Below, one piece after another: positions 47,142 through 59,600 of a DNA stretch of 64,000 nucleotides (its first letter is position 1; each line of letters opens with the position of its first letter). Source of the stretch: Kingdonia uniflora. Taxonomy: Eukaryota > Streptophyta > Magnoliopsida > Ranunculales > Circaeasteraceae. The stretch covers positions 1,674,001 through 1,738,000 of the forward strand of contig JACGCM010002238.1 of the NCBI GenBank assembly GCA_014058105.1, read 5' to 3'. Both the position numbers and the translations under genes were made by a program. The notes beneath the pieces were generated by a model. That model searched no databases and had not been told where the DNA came from. It saw only the letters and a list, made by a program, of their open reading frames with translations.

Positions 47142-47694
47142 CTAAAGATCCTAAGAATTAGGTTCAATGGGGAAAAAAAGTCATATCCTTATATTTGAAT
47201 CATGCAACTTAAAAGTTTTATAACTCAAAAGTTCATCCCGATGTGTATATATTATATGTGCATGACATCCTGCAGTGAGAGCTAGGTTGAGTTTTCTTGA
47301 AAATTCTTAATGAGGAATATATCTCATATTTTGATTGAGGTGCCTAGCTACAGGAACACTCTTGATAGACTCACCAAGGTGATTGTGGAAGTGGGGCTGC
47401 TTCTTATGAGAATTGGGGCTAAATTCTCTAGAGTTTTCACCTATACTAGAATCAAGCACAAGGCCGTAATATGCTGGCTATTTTAGAGGTTGTACCAAAT
47501 AGGATTGTGTATGGCTTTCCTTCACTACATAAAACTGGATAATGAGTTCAAGACTCAGATCACTTATTATTCTTATGTTTTAGGGATTGTCCACTGCGTA
47601 AAGGTTTAAGTCTTCGGACACCTTTACATATGCACAGCTTTATATATCTCACTTCAAATCTATTTTCGTTCGCCAAATTTTATAAGTGGGGGAT
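47142..47694 (+). other. 3' untranslated region and polypurine tract of the copia element
   Basis: No coding sequence recognised. Ends ATAAGTGGGGGAT just before the LTR. Confidence 0.65.
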
Positions 47695-48592
47695 TGTTGG
47701 ATTTTTAATAATCTTGGTTAAAAATTATTCTAGGTTAACCAAACTTCTCATATTCTCTTTTTACTTTAGTCCGGCATTGGTGAGATAAACGTATATAGAA
47801 AGAGATGTACATTTGTAACAGGTATACAAGTAGTATAAAAGAGAGTGTATAGTTATGAGTATGTGGGAGGAGGCTTTAGACCATCTCATACATGGACATC
47901 CCTCGGGCGGCTCGGTAGGCCGACTTGGGTTCAAGTTCGGGTTTAGGTTTGGGCAATGGGCTCTTCTGGCTCTGGAGGCCCTTGGGGATTGGGCTAGGCC
48001 TTGTAATATTTTAACTAAAAAGTCCAAGGACATTCTTGTAAATACAAAACTATAACGGCTATATTTTAATTAACTTTATAACGAACAAAATGTTTCTAAT
48101 AACTCTTGCCCATATTTATTTCATAGCAGTTATATTTATTTCATAACTTATAAAAACTGTCTTGCACATATTTATTACAAGCCGTTGTAGAATTTTCCTA
48201 TAAAATAGAAAGAGTGTTCTACTGTTTAACACATCAAAAATTGCAGCTTATCTCTATCTCTGGTTTTTCAACTCTCTCCTCTTGTTCTTGCTTTCATCTA
48301 AGATAATGGTGGTGCGACCAAAGCATAGCGTAATCAGTACCGCCGTGCATGTAGAGTTTTCTTGCTCGTTGTATCCTAGGGAACAACTAATCATTGCATT
48401 ACTGGTACCTCTGGGCAGATCGAGAAATTATTCTTAAAGAGTGTGTGATCCACACCTCAAGCTTTACACTTTTCTTATTGCAGTTATAGTTCTAGCTTTT
48501 TTTAGAACCTGCTACTGTCCACATTCAGTTTTAGATCTAGGGATTTACTATTTGTTAATTATCAGGTGATACTAAGCCATTATTTTCCAACA
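47695..48592 (+). repeat. 3' LTR of the copia element (898 bp)
   Basis: Ends TGTTGGATTTTT and TTTTCCAACA (inverted TGTTGGA/TCCAACA). A TATAAAAG box lies near 47,834. RPA-like coding sequence begins directly after. No 5' partner is found, so no TSD can be checked. Confidence 0.85.
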
Positions 48593-48962
48593 AAAAATTA
48601 CATGCAATTTTGGAAACAAAAAATTATAATAAAGATAACGGGAAGAGCTTTAGGCGTAAAGACATGATGATTAAAGATGAAAGGTTTGTTTAAATGTTAC
48701 TCTTCTTTATGAATGAAAAATATTTAATTTTTTATTTATTCTAAATTAGCACATGTTTTATTAACAATAGATTGATCATAAAAATTGCTTTATGGGATGG
48801 CATTGTGGACCAAATTCCACAAAATATCTTTGAAGAAAAAGATGCAAAAGTGATAGTGATAGTTATTGTTACTTCAACAATTGTCAAAGAATTCAAGGTT
48901 TTCCTAAATCTTCTTTAATTTTGTATTTCAAGTTAATAAGTATCTTCTCATAAATTATAAAC

Positions 48963-49481
48963 TGTCACGACCAAACTCTACGGGCACTGATATTGTTCTC
49001 ACTTAACCACTGCCGATCTCTAGTAGTGTGAGATTTTTATTCCTAAGAAAAGGCCTCGGTGACATGCAGAGGGAAATCTTAACTTAAGGGAAATACACCC
49101 GATATGATCTTAAGCGATGTGAGACTAAACCATAGATGCAACCGTTACCGCTATTGGGTTAGGTGCCTCTCTGATACCCACTCAGCCAGGGTGTTACAGT
49201 CTCCCTACCTTTAAGATCGAGCCATCCCCGGCTCTAATACCATTTCCTCATGACCCCACTCTATGGGAACCGATATTGTTCTCAGTTAACCACTGTGGAT
49301 CGCCAGCAGTGTGAGATTTTTATTCTCAAGAAAAGGCCTCAGTGATATGTAGAGTAAAATCTTAACTTAAGAACTATACACTCGATATGATCTTAAGCGA
49401 TGTGGGATAAAACCATTGATGTAACCGACACCGCTATTAGGTTAGGTGTCTCTACAATACCCACTTAGCCTATGTGTTACA
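48963..49481 (-). mobile_element. TRIM (miniature terminal-repeat retrotransposon), 519 bp
   Basis: Two direct 236-bp repeats (48,963-49,198 and 49,246-49,481) flank 47 bp. The first begins TGTCACGACC and ends GGTGTTACA. The second begins CCTCATGACC. The core read on the minus strand has TGGTATTAGAGCCGGGG, a match to the TGGTATCAGAGC (initiator Met tRNA) primer binding pattern, placed next to the repeat at 49,246. Flanks TAAAC (48,958-48,962) and TGAAC (49,482-49,486) are a TSD with one mismatch. No coding capacity. It sits in an intron of the RPA-like pseudogene and may have removed its splice acceptor. Confidence 0.85.
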
Positions 49482-50088
49482 TGAACATTTACACATCCAA
49501 TGTTTATGAAGGGATTTTTCACTTATCGTCGACAATGTCAACAAAACTATATTTCAATCTATCAATTCCTAATGTGGAAAATTTCAAATATTGGTAATCA
49601 TTATTTTTTAAAAATATCTTCATAGCAAAGTCATTTATCCTAAATTAAGAAAATAAGTAATATATACTTAATAATTACTAATGTCACTTACAGTTCATTG
49701 GAAGGGCATGTAACTAGCATTACTAATGTTGCATCAAATTCCCCTTCAAAAGATAAGTTAATGTTCAATAACAAAAAAACAATTTTGGAAATAAATAATG
49801 AAAATGAGACACATGAGCAAAAGGTAATATACTTTATACTACATTTAATAATTATACTATTTTTTTATTTTTTATTTTAGTAAATCTTAAACAACTCATT
49901 GTAATACAGGAATTGAATTTTAGTTGTAATGCTTCCATAACGAAGGTCCTCAATGATACTACATGGTTATTCACCAATTATGAACAATGTGAAAAAAAAT
50001 TGTTAATGCCGAAACAAATTACTGGTACCCGTCATGCAATATGCATGTATCAATACCTAACCCATGGTAACATATAAGTTAATGTTCA

Positions 50089-50110
50089 TTAATAATAATA
50101 ATAATAATAA
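50089..50110. repeat. (AAT)n microsatellite
   Basis: A run of AAT/ATA triplets about 22 bp long in an intron of the RPA-like pseudogene. Confidence 0.8.
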
Positions 50111-50880
50111 ATGCCACATCTCTTGTAATTTTTTTTTAATGATACAGGTACCATTTGAGATTAAAGATCGAGGACGATACAGGATACTTAAATATCATAG
50201 CCTTTAAAAATAAGGCGAAAATTTTGACAAAAACTCTGGCAAAAGCTTTGTACGACCTGTATAATAAAGTATGCCCAACATTTAGTACTTTTTATTACAT
50301 TCATGAAAGAAAAAAAAATAATATAACAATATGTTTGTCACTACAAACAGGAAGACGAACATGACACAGCTTTCTCAATCTTAAACAATATGATTAGAAT
50401 TAAATTGATTTTCCAAGTGAAGATTAAAAGGTCTAACATAAACAGCTCTTACAGTTCATATACAATTAATGAAGAGCTTGAGATAAGTTTCAATAAGCCT
50501 TTGCTCACTGAGGTACCAAACAACTCCTATAATATATTAGCATTAGTGTCTCTAACATGAACATATCTGATGTTGCTTGATGATTTATTTTTTAGGTTCC
50601 TTTAGAAATTTATAAAGCCTTAATCTCAATACAATAATATTTGAATATGGATGGCCACAATACTAAGTCAGACAAACAAAATTTAATCATATGAATGTTG
50701 CTTGATGTTTAGATCACTAATATGCAGGAGAAGGATGATTCAAATCAAGCTACCATTAACTCAAAAGTTAAATAAATTGATGCAATTGGATGCGAAGAAA
50801 CACCAATTGATGCAATTTAATACGATGAAGCACCAAATTATAAGCTAAAGAAGCGAAAACTCAGAAAAATCATATAAGAT

Positions 50881-51824
50881 GTAAGTTTCTATTTATCTTA
50901 TAAAAGGTTCTAATTAACTGTAATTAATTATAAAAAAGCTAATGTATTTTATTTTTGATATAGGACAATAAAGAACAAAAGAAATGAGGTGCATAGTAAA
51001 TGAAGGATTTAGTGAGAATTAAAATTATACTACAAGCACAAATTATATTTAATAAATGAAAGTGTACAATTATTTTTTATTTATGCTATTAGTTTTACAA
51101 CAATTAAAATTACTTATCAGCATGTAAAAATACTCATTTTCCATTTTCTTTTTATATCTTTTAGGAAAGAAAAGTCGTCTTCATGTATTCAGCCATTAAA
51201 TAAACATGTTATGGCTACACAGACTTCCTAGGGTGACACTATCTTATATACTTATTAAGTTTTTTCCTGTACGTTGTTAAAAGCATCAAGATGAATCATG
51301 GCCTTTTCTTAGTCCATAATTACAAGAAAGGTGACATGAAAACAATTATGATCCATTGCATATTCATCCAGTTTCTTTCAGTGGGAATTTTTTATTTATT
51401 TTAGAAACAACTCTGAGGACTAAAGGAATCCAAGTGAACACCGATATGAATTTACTAAAACTAAGTTCAATGGGATTAAGATTTAGCTTACAAAGGCCTA
51501 TATATGATTCTGTGAATACATGTCATGTGGAAGGGTATTATCAGAATGTTTGGAATGGGGAGAGGCATAACTAACATTTTAATATAGAATGTAGTACATC
51601 AGAGTCGATCCGCTATGTATCACAATGTTTCCTTCAACACATATAGACCACATTCAATCTGAATTATTATTTTTTTGCGAACTATGATTTCTGCTCAAGT
51701 ACTCAATCTTTTATAAACATACTTTTTATACACCAAGAGTCCTCTACTTGCAATCATGACATATTTAATTATAGAAGTTACAATAACATGTATCTTAGCA
51801 TCAATTGTGATTTATTTAAAGGAA
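50881..51824. other. AT-rich stretch, no recognised gene
   Basis: Probably the Helitron 3' side, but I did not find a convincing hairpin plus CTRR end. A 72-codon open frame at 51,356-51,574 has no recognisable motif. Confidence 0.3.
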
Positions 51825-52026
51825 AAGGGGGAATGTAAAATTTTTCCAACATTTAAACCTCAGTACATGATTATGTGAAAGACACCATCTCATACAGCTG
51901 TAGCCATTTAATTTATGACATAGCAAAGGGGGAATGTAAAAATTTTCCAACATTTAAACCTCAGTACATGATTATGTGAAAGTTACCATCTCATGCAGCT
52001 GTAGCCATTTAATTTATGGCATAGCA
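51825..52026. repeat. Two-copy 101-bp tandem duplication
   Basis: GGGGGAATGTAAA followed by CAACATTTAAACCTCAGTAC occurs twice, offset 101 bp, with few differences. Confidence 0.85.
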
Positions 52027-52270
52027 CCCTGTTAATGAACATAACAACATCTGCAAAAAGAATAAAATTCAAATCTATTCCAACTAGAAACCACCAATAT
52101 CATACTGATCCACTCTTCCACAAGCAGAACAACTCTAATTTTCATAAACACAACCATTTCAACCACTAATCCTTAACGATTTCATCATAATTCACTCAAT
52201 CATACCGATAGAACACTCAACCACAATTTCTTCTCAAAGTACTCATCAGAAGGGAAACAAACAATCAACA

Positions 52271-52504
52271 ATGACGGTAGAAGTTAGAAGGGTGGTTGTA
52301 GTGATAGGGGGAAAGGGATTTACAGCATGACATTTCATAGAAATGCTCATCCGATCTCAAAATTAGACTGTGAGAATGACTGATTTGGGTCCTTCTATCA
52401 ATCTTGAACCCTACAAAGAGCAAGTGGTTCTCGGTGAAGCTCTTTGATCAGGCAATGATCAATATGTTTTTGCTAATCTCTATGAGAAACCTCAAGTTGA
52501 TTTT
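52271..52504 (+). pseudogene. 5' fragment of a plant 3-beta-hydroxysteroid dehydrogenase/decarboxylase-like gene
   Basis: One frame from ATG 52,271 reads MTVEVRRVVVVIGGKGFTA, stop, HFIEMLIRSQN, stop, TVRMTDLGPSINLEPYKEQV, VLGEAL, stop, SGNDQYVFANLYEKPQV. This follows the N-terminus of the plant 3beta-HSD/D family: the NAD-binding glycine motif (GGKGF where the family has GGRGF), H-x-V/I-EMLIR, VRxxDL and LGEALxSG. In the family it acts in sterol C4-demethylation. Three stops but no frameshift, and similarity ends after about 75 codons, where the first exon or the captured piece would end. A non-functional gene fragment, either captured by a transposon or left by a truncated duplicate. Confidence 0.72.
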
Positions 52505-52572
52505 CACTCACTCACGTGTTATTATCATTAGACATGAAGCATACTACAAAGAATAGAGAGAAATACTCACTC

Positions 52573-55050
52573 TGCAGCACCCCATTTTTTTTCCTTGTCT
52601 AACCTTTTAGTTAGTGTGCATTGCATTATAGACGATATTTATTAACTTGCTCCTTGTACTACCCTATTATATTCTTTGGTTTGTGAATTGTGTGGAAGAC
52701 TTAGTCAAAACCCACCACCGTAACTTCCCCTAATTCTACTCCATATCTTCCTTATTCTCCTCCCTCAACCCTTCTTCTCCATTAACAAGTTACAACATTT
52801 AAAGAGAGGAAAACAAAAATCCAACCCAAAATTCCTAAACCCATCTCTTCTCCTTGCATTCTAGAGAGGGAAACAAACCCCAACCCTTAATTCTTAAGCC
52901 CAACATTTTTTTCCCTTTTGTGAGAAGCTTTGAGAGTGTAAATCAGACCTTCCAAACTTGTTTAATTACTCCAAAAAGTGGAAGGAATTCAGGAGAGGTC
53001 GCTAGAACATCAAAGTTTATTTATACCAGAGCCTTATTCGTTCATCGGTCTTTTCTTATTATTCAAAATCGAGGCAAGTATAATTATTCTCGAGTATTGT
53101 ATGATGTGTCGATATAATGTTTAGATATAATTTAGGGTATTAGCAACATACTATATTATTTTAATCGTTATTTTGCATAATTGGTAGAGATTTACCTAAT
53201 TTCATCTATGACCTGAGATGTTCATGTTTACAAACTTGTTATAGCTCATATCTAAAGTATAATACTTTCTGTTAAAGTGATTTTGAAGTGGGTCCAGGAG
53301 GTTACTTTAATATGCGAGATTAAGAGAGGGAAACTTCATTTAATATTAAGGTTTGAATCTCATGTAATAGTAGCATAACTTAGAGATATTATAATGGGGT
53401 TATAACATTATATTATACATTTCTCCCTTTTTAAAACAACCTCCTTTGCATGCTAATAAATAAATGATCACCATCTTTAATGCATCTTTTGATACATATA
53501 AGCTCATGTAAGGGTTGTAGTACACTATTGTAAGGAGTTGGGTTTGCATTTTGATATAACACGGAACTCCTAGCTTTGAGTATCACTACTAGTGTTTAGG
53601 CAGGTAAGTATAATCACTTAGCATCTTAACCGGGACTTCCTAGTTTAATTATAAGATGTATTTAGGTTGTATTATGGTTTAACTTAAGCATTTGTTATGT
53701 TACATCCCTTGACATATTATTGTGAAGAAATACAGTTAAAAGCATAAAACTAGCATCACCTTATGTTAGTGTTTTGTTAAGAGGATAACCCTCATTGATA
53801 ATTAAAATCTAATATTGACTTGTAATGTAGTTATTAATGACTAGAACAAGTAAGGTAAGTGGCTTAACTTACCCATGATTATAGGACTTCAATCGATATA
53901 ACCTATGTTAATTAAGGGTAGAGAGATCATTGGTAGTCATAATATGAAATCATCGATAAAATCCCCACTTCTATACTTGTGAAGGTAGAAAGGTCATTGA
54001 GCATAAGATCGCCAATCATATGATATAGTTGCATTTCCTATAGAGCAAGGACAGATAGGTCATTTTGATTGAGTGTCGGTCTCTTAAATTATTTATGTAT
54101 AAGAGAACTTAAAGTAATGTACACACTAAGGCTATGTTGTCGGGGACATTGGGTTTGATTCCCTAAACAAAAGATTTGGTAATTGTTTATCAGTGTTCCA
54201 AGGTTGTTAGTCCCTAAATTATTTCCCAAATGCTTCTCGGCAGCATATCACGCGAGCATCCCGTGAGCTTAGATCCTAAAAAGTAAAAATAAATTAAGCT
54301 TTAGACCTGCAGGTTGAAACTCCCTAGCCACCTTGATCCGGTGCTTTCCCCCGCTAATTCCTGGCTCACTGAAAAGTAATCCACCAATCCCTGGCTCGAT
54401 AATAAGGGATATGCTTCTACTGAGGATATAAAGGTACGAGAGTGTGGTCCCACTTAATTAAAAGTGACCCTATGTACATCATCTGTGAGTTAACACCTAC
54501 ACCTTATAATACTCAATAAATACTTATAATATCGGTTGGCGCCGACTCTTAAAAATAGCATTAATAATTAAGCCTCATATCCTCAGTAAACATTGTATCA
54601 TTTATACATATAGATAAATTATTATATCATATTAGTCTCTCTTTAATTATCTCGGTCTGTCATGTTCAGTAACCGGTAATAACTGTGCTTACCGACGCCT
54701 TGTGCACTATATTTTTCACGAGAGGCCGAGCACAGTAGAGTTTGGTTAGTGAGGCTTGGGTGATCATTTCCAAATTCTTTGGAGTTCTACTAGATCGTTG
54801 AGCTGTATTGTAGGGTATTTAAGGTATTTAATTTTAGATTTCCTTGTCATAGTCTATTTCTCGTTAGTGAATTTTATTGAGAATATTATCCATTTTATTT
54901 TAGTATTGATAATTCTGCAACATTTATTTGGTGTAAGTAGATGTAATTAACTTCTTTAGAAATATAATACATATGTGGCATGTCTGACTTGTTATGCTTC
55001 AGGGTTTGCTTTATGATTTATTATCAGAAAGTGGATTTTGGGGCGTGATA
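52573..55050. repeat. Solo LTR (2,478 bp), same broad family
   Basis: Starts TGCAGCACCCCATTTTTTTT and ends TTTTGGGGCGTGATA. Flanks CACTC (52,568-52,572) and CGCTC (55,051-55,055) differ at one of five bases. End sequences parallel TGTAATGACCCG...GGGGCGTGACA at 42,036-44,989. No coding sequence inside. Confidence 0.65.
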
Positions 55051-55055
55051 CGCTC

Positions 55056-56637
55056 ACTCACTATCTCTCTCTGAGACAGTTAGATAGTTATACAAAAAGT
55101 TTTATGAATGGATAAGGATTATTAAAACCACCAAAACCATTACACAACGTGGTCTCTATTTATAAACATAAATCCAAAAAAAGTACAAAAATGACTACTA
55201 TTCAAACTCCATCACCAGAAAAGAAAAACCAAAATGATTAACCAAGAAAATTTTCCTGAAAATTTAGAAACCCTCAAACAAATCATAAACCATATAAAAA
55301 AAATTATGACAATTATTTTGGCGGCAATGGATGAAATGAAGATACAAGTTGAAGAAATGCAATTTTTTTACAAAAAAATTGAATTGCAATTTCATAAGTT
55401 ATCCCCATCAACAACAGATGCTGCAATGAAGGAAATGTCGTCATCAGAAAATAATCAACGTAGTCGTCATCCAAAGTAGACTGCAAGAATTTCAACTCGC
55501 GGAAAGGCACCAAATCATATTCTTGCTTCAAGGACATAACGTTCGTTGGAGAAACAAATGTCAAAATGTGTACTAATTTATTCCTACAACAATGTTAGTT
55601 GTCATTATCTGTGTTTTTTCTACTTCTATGATACATGTTTATTTTAGAATGTATAAGTGATCAAACAAAATATAATGGAAATTTATTTACATCCACACAC
55701 CGATGAATTAATCTTCATTATACCTTATAAGCCAAAAGGAAACATATTTAAATTTGAAAGAATCAAATCCCCTGCATTTTCCTCCTAAATTGCCATGTCA
55801 CAATGAATTTTTATAGTTGGAAAACTAAAAAATTCTCATAGGATACCATGCAACTGAAAAAATTTGAAGTTTAAAGATTGGATCAAGAGGTTAGTTCTAT
55901 TGTTGAATCACCAATGAAGGCAACTAACAGTAAACTGTTTGAGAGAAATAAATTTCCTACAATAAAATTTGTTTCAATTTGGAATTTTTTCTCATTCTAA
56001 TCTGTGAATTTGGATTTAAAATAAACATCTTGATCTCTAAATTATATTGTTGTCAATAATTCTAAGTTTTTCCTTTTGTCATTTTTTTATTGTAGGCCCT
56101 ACAAGTTGCAATTTGGTGTATCATCTTTGGAACTTCTACATTAATCTGTAAGTACCAATAAAAGCTTAATTTTCAATGGCAATTTTACTGATTTGAGTAT
56201 TATTGGTATTAGAATATATGCTTCACTTTTTCTCCATGAATATCCTTGCCAAAGATGCCTAAAAATATATAATTATATAATTATTCGAAAACGAATTGTT
56301 TTTCTTCTGATTTTAGTGGGCAAGTTGGTCTCCCGAGTTAATTATTTGTGTTTCTTTTACTTTGTATATAGAATAGAGAAATATGAATTGGGCGATGTCA
56401 CTGTTATTTGTAAGACGATAGCTATCCAATAAAGCTCTACACATGTAAGGTGTTTATGAATGAATTGTTTTGTAATACGAAAATGACCATGTCTATGCGG
56501 AAATTTTTTAACCATATTACCTATCATATTGCAGTTTGCCCGAGCGTTGTACTCTTATTAGCACACTTCATAAACGAGTGCCTTTATTACTCTAAAGAGA
56601 CCTTACATAGGAGCGTCAAAGGTAAGGTTAAATAATC
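55056..56637. other. Unassigned stretch between two solo LTRs
   Basis: AT-rich. One open frame, 55,234-55,479 (81 codons, MINQENFPENLETLKQIINH then a Met/Glu/Lys-rich helical stretch), could be a small coiled-coil protein but has no recognised relative. The rest shows nothing I can identify. Confidence 0.3.
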
Positions 56638-59600
56638 AGTAATATCCCGTAAAAACTTTTTATTTGTATCCATATCGTTTCATCGTGCATCATACGTAAA
56701 TAAATTGCATAATGTTTAGTCATGCATCCTAGAAGGTAGTTAGTTTATGTTTTCCTTTTCTTATCGCTTAAGCCGTATCGTTTTCTGATACATGAGCGGG
56801 GTTATCTTAGTTTCATTGCCATTGTAGTATAGGATCCTTTCTTTAGAAACCTCTTGATTAGTAGGAGTAGGGTTTGGGAACCATCGTAGAGAGAGTTACT
56901 GTTAAAAGAGAGAGAGCTATTGTTTGAGAATAGAAAAGAGAGCTGTTGTTTAAGAATAGAGGGAGAGCTACTGTTTGAGGAAGAAGAGAGATAGAAGAAC
57001 CATTACTAATTAAAATTAAAGATGGGGAGAAGAGATGTTGTTGTTGATAGAAGAATTGTGCTTGTTACTGTTGCAGTGGTAGTCTTCGTGATTGGTTCAA
57101 ATTAGAAAGAGTAGAGAGAGATGCAGATCAACCCACCACCACAAACCGACAATTACAGGTATACTGATGTTCTTTCTACCTTATTTTTCATGCTTGTTGG
57201 CTAAGTATTTCACGCTTTAATGTTGGTTCAATACCTTAGGATTTAGGGATATCAAGTTGGGTTTAGAGAGAGGTTTATACAGATGTTTTGGTTGGGTTCA
57301 GAAGTCTGTAATCTGTTTTCATCACCTCCTATTGTACTTCTGAATGCAGCAACTTATCTTCTAGTTCTTGGTTGTTTAAGGATTAGAGAAGAAGAAAGAG
57401 AAGTTATCTTTAACACCCACACCTTCCCTCATGAACCAGCTGTAATTTCAAACCAAACTGTTCTTTTAATTCCATCTATTTTCCCTCCTTTGTATTTGAA
57501 AACTTTAGGGTTGTATGGAACTTTTAATTATTATCAAACCCTTCCTCCATTTACAACTACAGCTAGCTTTCATGCTACCTTTGAAGATCAAGATCAATTG
57601 TTGTTTTCTTTTGCTTGGACATTAAAAATCAGCTACTTCCTTATAACAGATTGGAGTACTTGCTTGGTTAGTAATTTAGTGGGAAGCCTTACAATTAGTA
57701 TTTTGATTCAGCGTAGTTATAGTCAGGTTAGTATGGTACAACTAGACTTATTCTTCGTTGTTTGTTCTAGTGCTATAACCCTGAAGAGTTGCGTATAAGT
57801 TGTTATTCTTGATCGAGTAATTCAGTCCGTGATATACCATTGTTGGAGCATTGAGTTATTTGCTTGGATTGATTCATCTTGAGCATTGCATCAGGCGAGT
57901 TTTTCTCCCTGAATAAATGAATCATCATTTTGATTTGTAAGTTATAGCAATACATGGTTTATTATATTTATACATTGATTAAGGTTAGTACATGGTTAAT
58001 GACAAAGGGCACCTGAACAGTTTATTAATTTAATCTAGCATTTACATAAGTATTTAAGGGTTTGATAAGTTAGTAAAACCTATGGGCAAATTGTGATTTA
58101 GCTACTAGATAGAATCTTATAAGTTATAAATCGTCATATCCATGGTTATTGTAGATACGATGACTTTGCGTCGTTAATATATGAGTATGGAATTGATGGT
58201 TGTTTATTAAGGTACCTAACCTGTTCCTTAACACGAGTAGTTAGGTTGGGTAGTTAGTATATATAAATATATGAAAAAGACGTGGTTTAACCACTATTGT
58301 CTGAATAAATTTTAGAGATTATAGCTATCACCTTAGAGATATAACGACTTTATTAGTTTAGTTTCCTAGACATATGATAATTAGGTTAGGCACTATCTAT
58401 TCGGGTTTGTCTATGTTATCCCCGGGCTTTTTCCTTGGATACTAATAACATAGTAAGATCATAATATATAGTTTTTGGTTCCATGTAAAGTTGTTTGAAC
58501 GTTATAGCATTTGTAAGACACAGTCTTTGGTCTTGTGTTTGTCTACTTATAGTTTATTGTCTATATTTGTCTTAGAAATATTCTAGGTATACTATGTGTT
58601 CTTGCGGCTTCGTCCTTGAGCACTGTCGTTGATTCGATAGTTGATACAAAAATGTTGGATTCCGGTATCAAATGTGGTTTATGTTTCATTATTCTTTTGA
58701 TGAGCAAGGAACGAGGACTATGAATACTGTTAATCTTGGATTGTTTAGTTGTTTATTGTGAAACGTCAGTTTATCCTGAGTATAAAGTCAATTGTTGGTG
58801 TCTAACATCTGATAGTTTTCTTTAGGATTATTGACTCCACGTGTCGTGACACTTACTGTCCTAATGATTCGTCGATCATATAGAGCTACTCTGTTAAGTT
58901 TCTTTTTACTACATTGTTAGTTTTAGGAAATCATTCTCATTTGGGCGTTCTCGTGGCTTTGTCCTTGAGCGTCAAGTGATTATTCGATGTCTGTATTATC
59001 ACCATTGACGTTAAAACCTAGTGGCACTCCTGTCCATCTATTTTGGAGACTTAAGTACATAACCGTTAAAGAATTAAGATTGTAAACTCTGTTCTTAGGG
59101 ATTGTTGACTAATTGTTGGAAACATGTAGGTTATCCCATGTGCACTAGCCTGCGTTGACTACTATTGTACTCAAGCAATTAATGGTAATCATATCTGTAT
59201 TAAGAAATCATAGAGACTCCTTAAGTTAAAATCTTTGATAATGAGGTCGGATAAATAAACCAACTCTAAATCGGCTAACCCCCGATAGGTTACTAGGATT
59301 CCTAGCTCAAGTTAAAATAGTAGGTGATTTTGGGTAGGTTACTATCATACCTATGGTACTCATCCTGGAGTGTGGGATGGTATGAGATAGTTCTCCTTTG
59401 GTACCCATCTTATCCTCCGTGAGGTTAAAATTCCTTATAATTAAAATAAAGTGAGGACAACTAGGCTCATTGGGTTGAAATGCCCAGAATACTCGGATCA
59501 AGTGAAATATCTTTAGTTTGGTCGAGCTTGACAAAAATTGAACCCCTTATATCCAATAATGATCTCTTTAAATATCTAAGTCATACGCTAGCGGCTGATC

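Larger units (their letters stand above)
41706..48592 (+). mobile_element. 5'-truncated Ty1/copia retrotransposon
   Basis: Holds copia integrase, RT and RNase H in order, a polypurine tract (AAGTGGGGGAT, 47,684-47,694) and a 3' LTR. The 5' LTR, gag and protease are missing. It is interrupted by the solo LTR at 42,036-44,989. The right LTR abuts RPA-like coding sequence, so it probably inserted in a Helitron gene. Confidence 0.85.
48593..50880 (+). pseudogene. RPA70-like (replication protein A) pseudogene, probably Helitron-borne
   Basis: Exon-like pieces with GT/AG edges: 48,593-48,683 (NGKSFRRKDMMIKDE), 48,771-48,897 (KIALWDGIVDQIPQN, VIVIVTSTIVKEFK), about 49,490-49,592 (LSSTMSTKLYFNLSIPNVEN), 49,694-49,820, 49,910-50,066, about 50,155-50,268 (LRLKIEDDTGYLNIIAFKN) and 50,352-50,513 (RIKLIFQVKIKRSN). 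Patterns ALWDG...VIVI, LSST and IEDDTG belong to the OB-folds and zinc region of plant RPA1 and of the RPA-like genes carried by plant Helitrons. Normally RPA binds single-stranded DNA. The N-terminus is cut off by the copia element, an intron carries a TRIM, and frame breaks are likely. Confidence 0.8.

Noticed and set aside
48963..49198. Cassandra-type TRIM with a 5S rRNA promoter
   Set aside because: The terminal repeats show no 5S-like segment, so this is another TRIM family.
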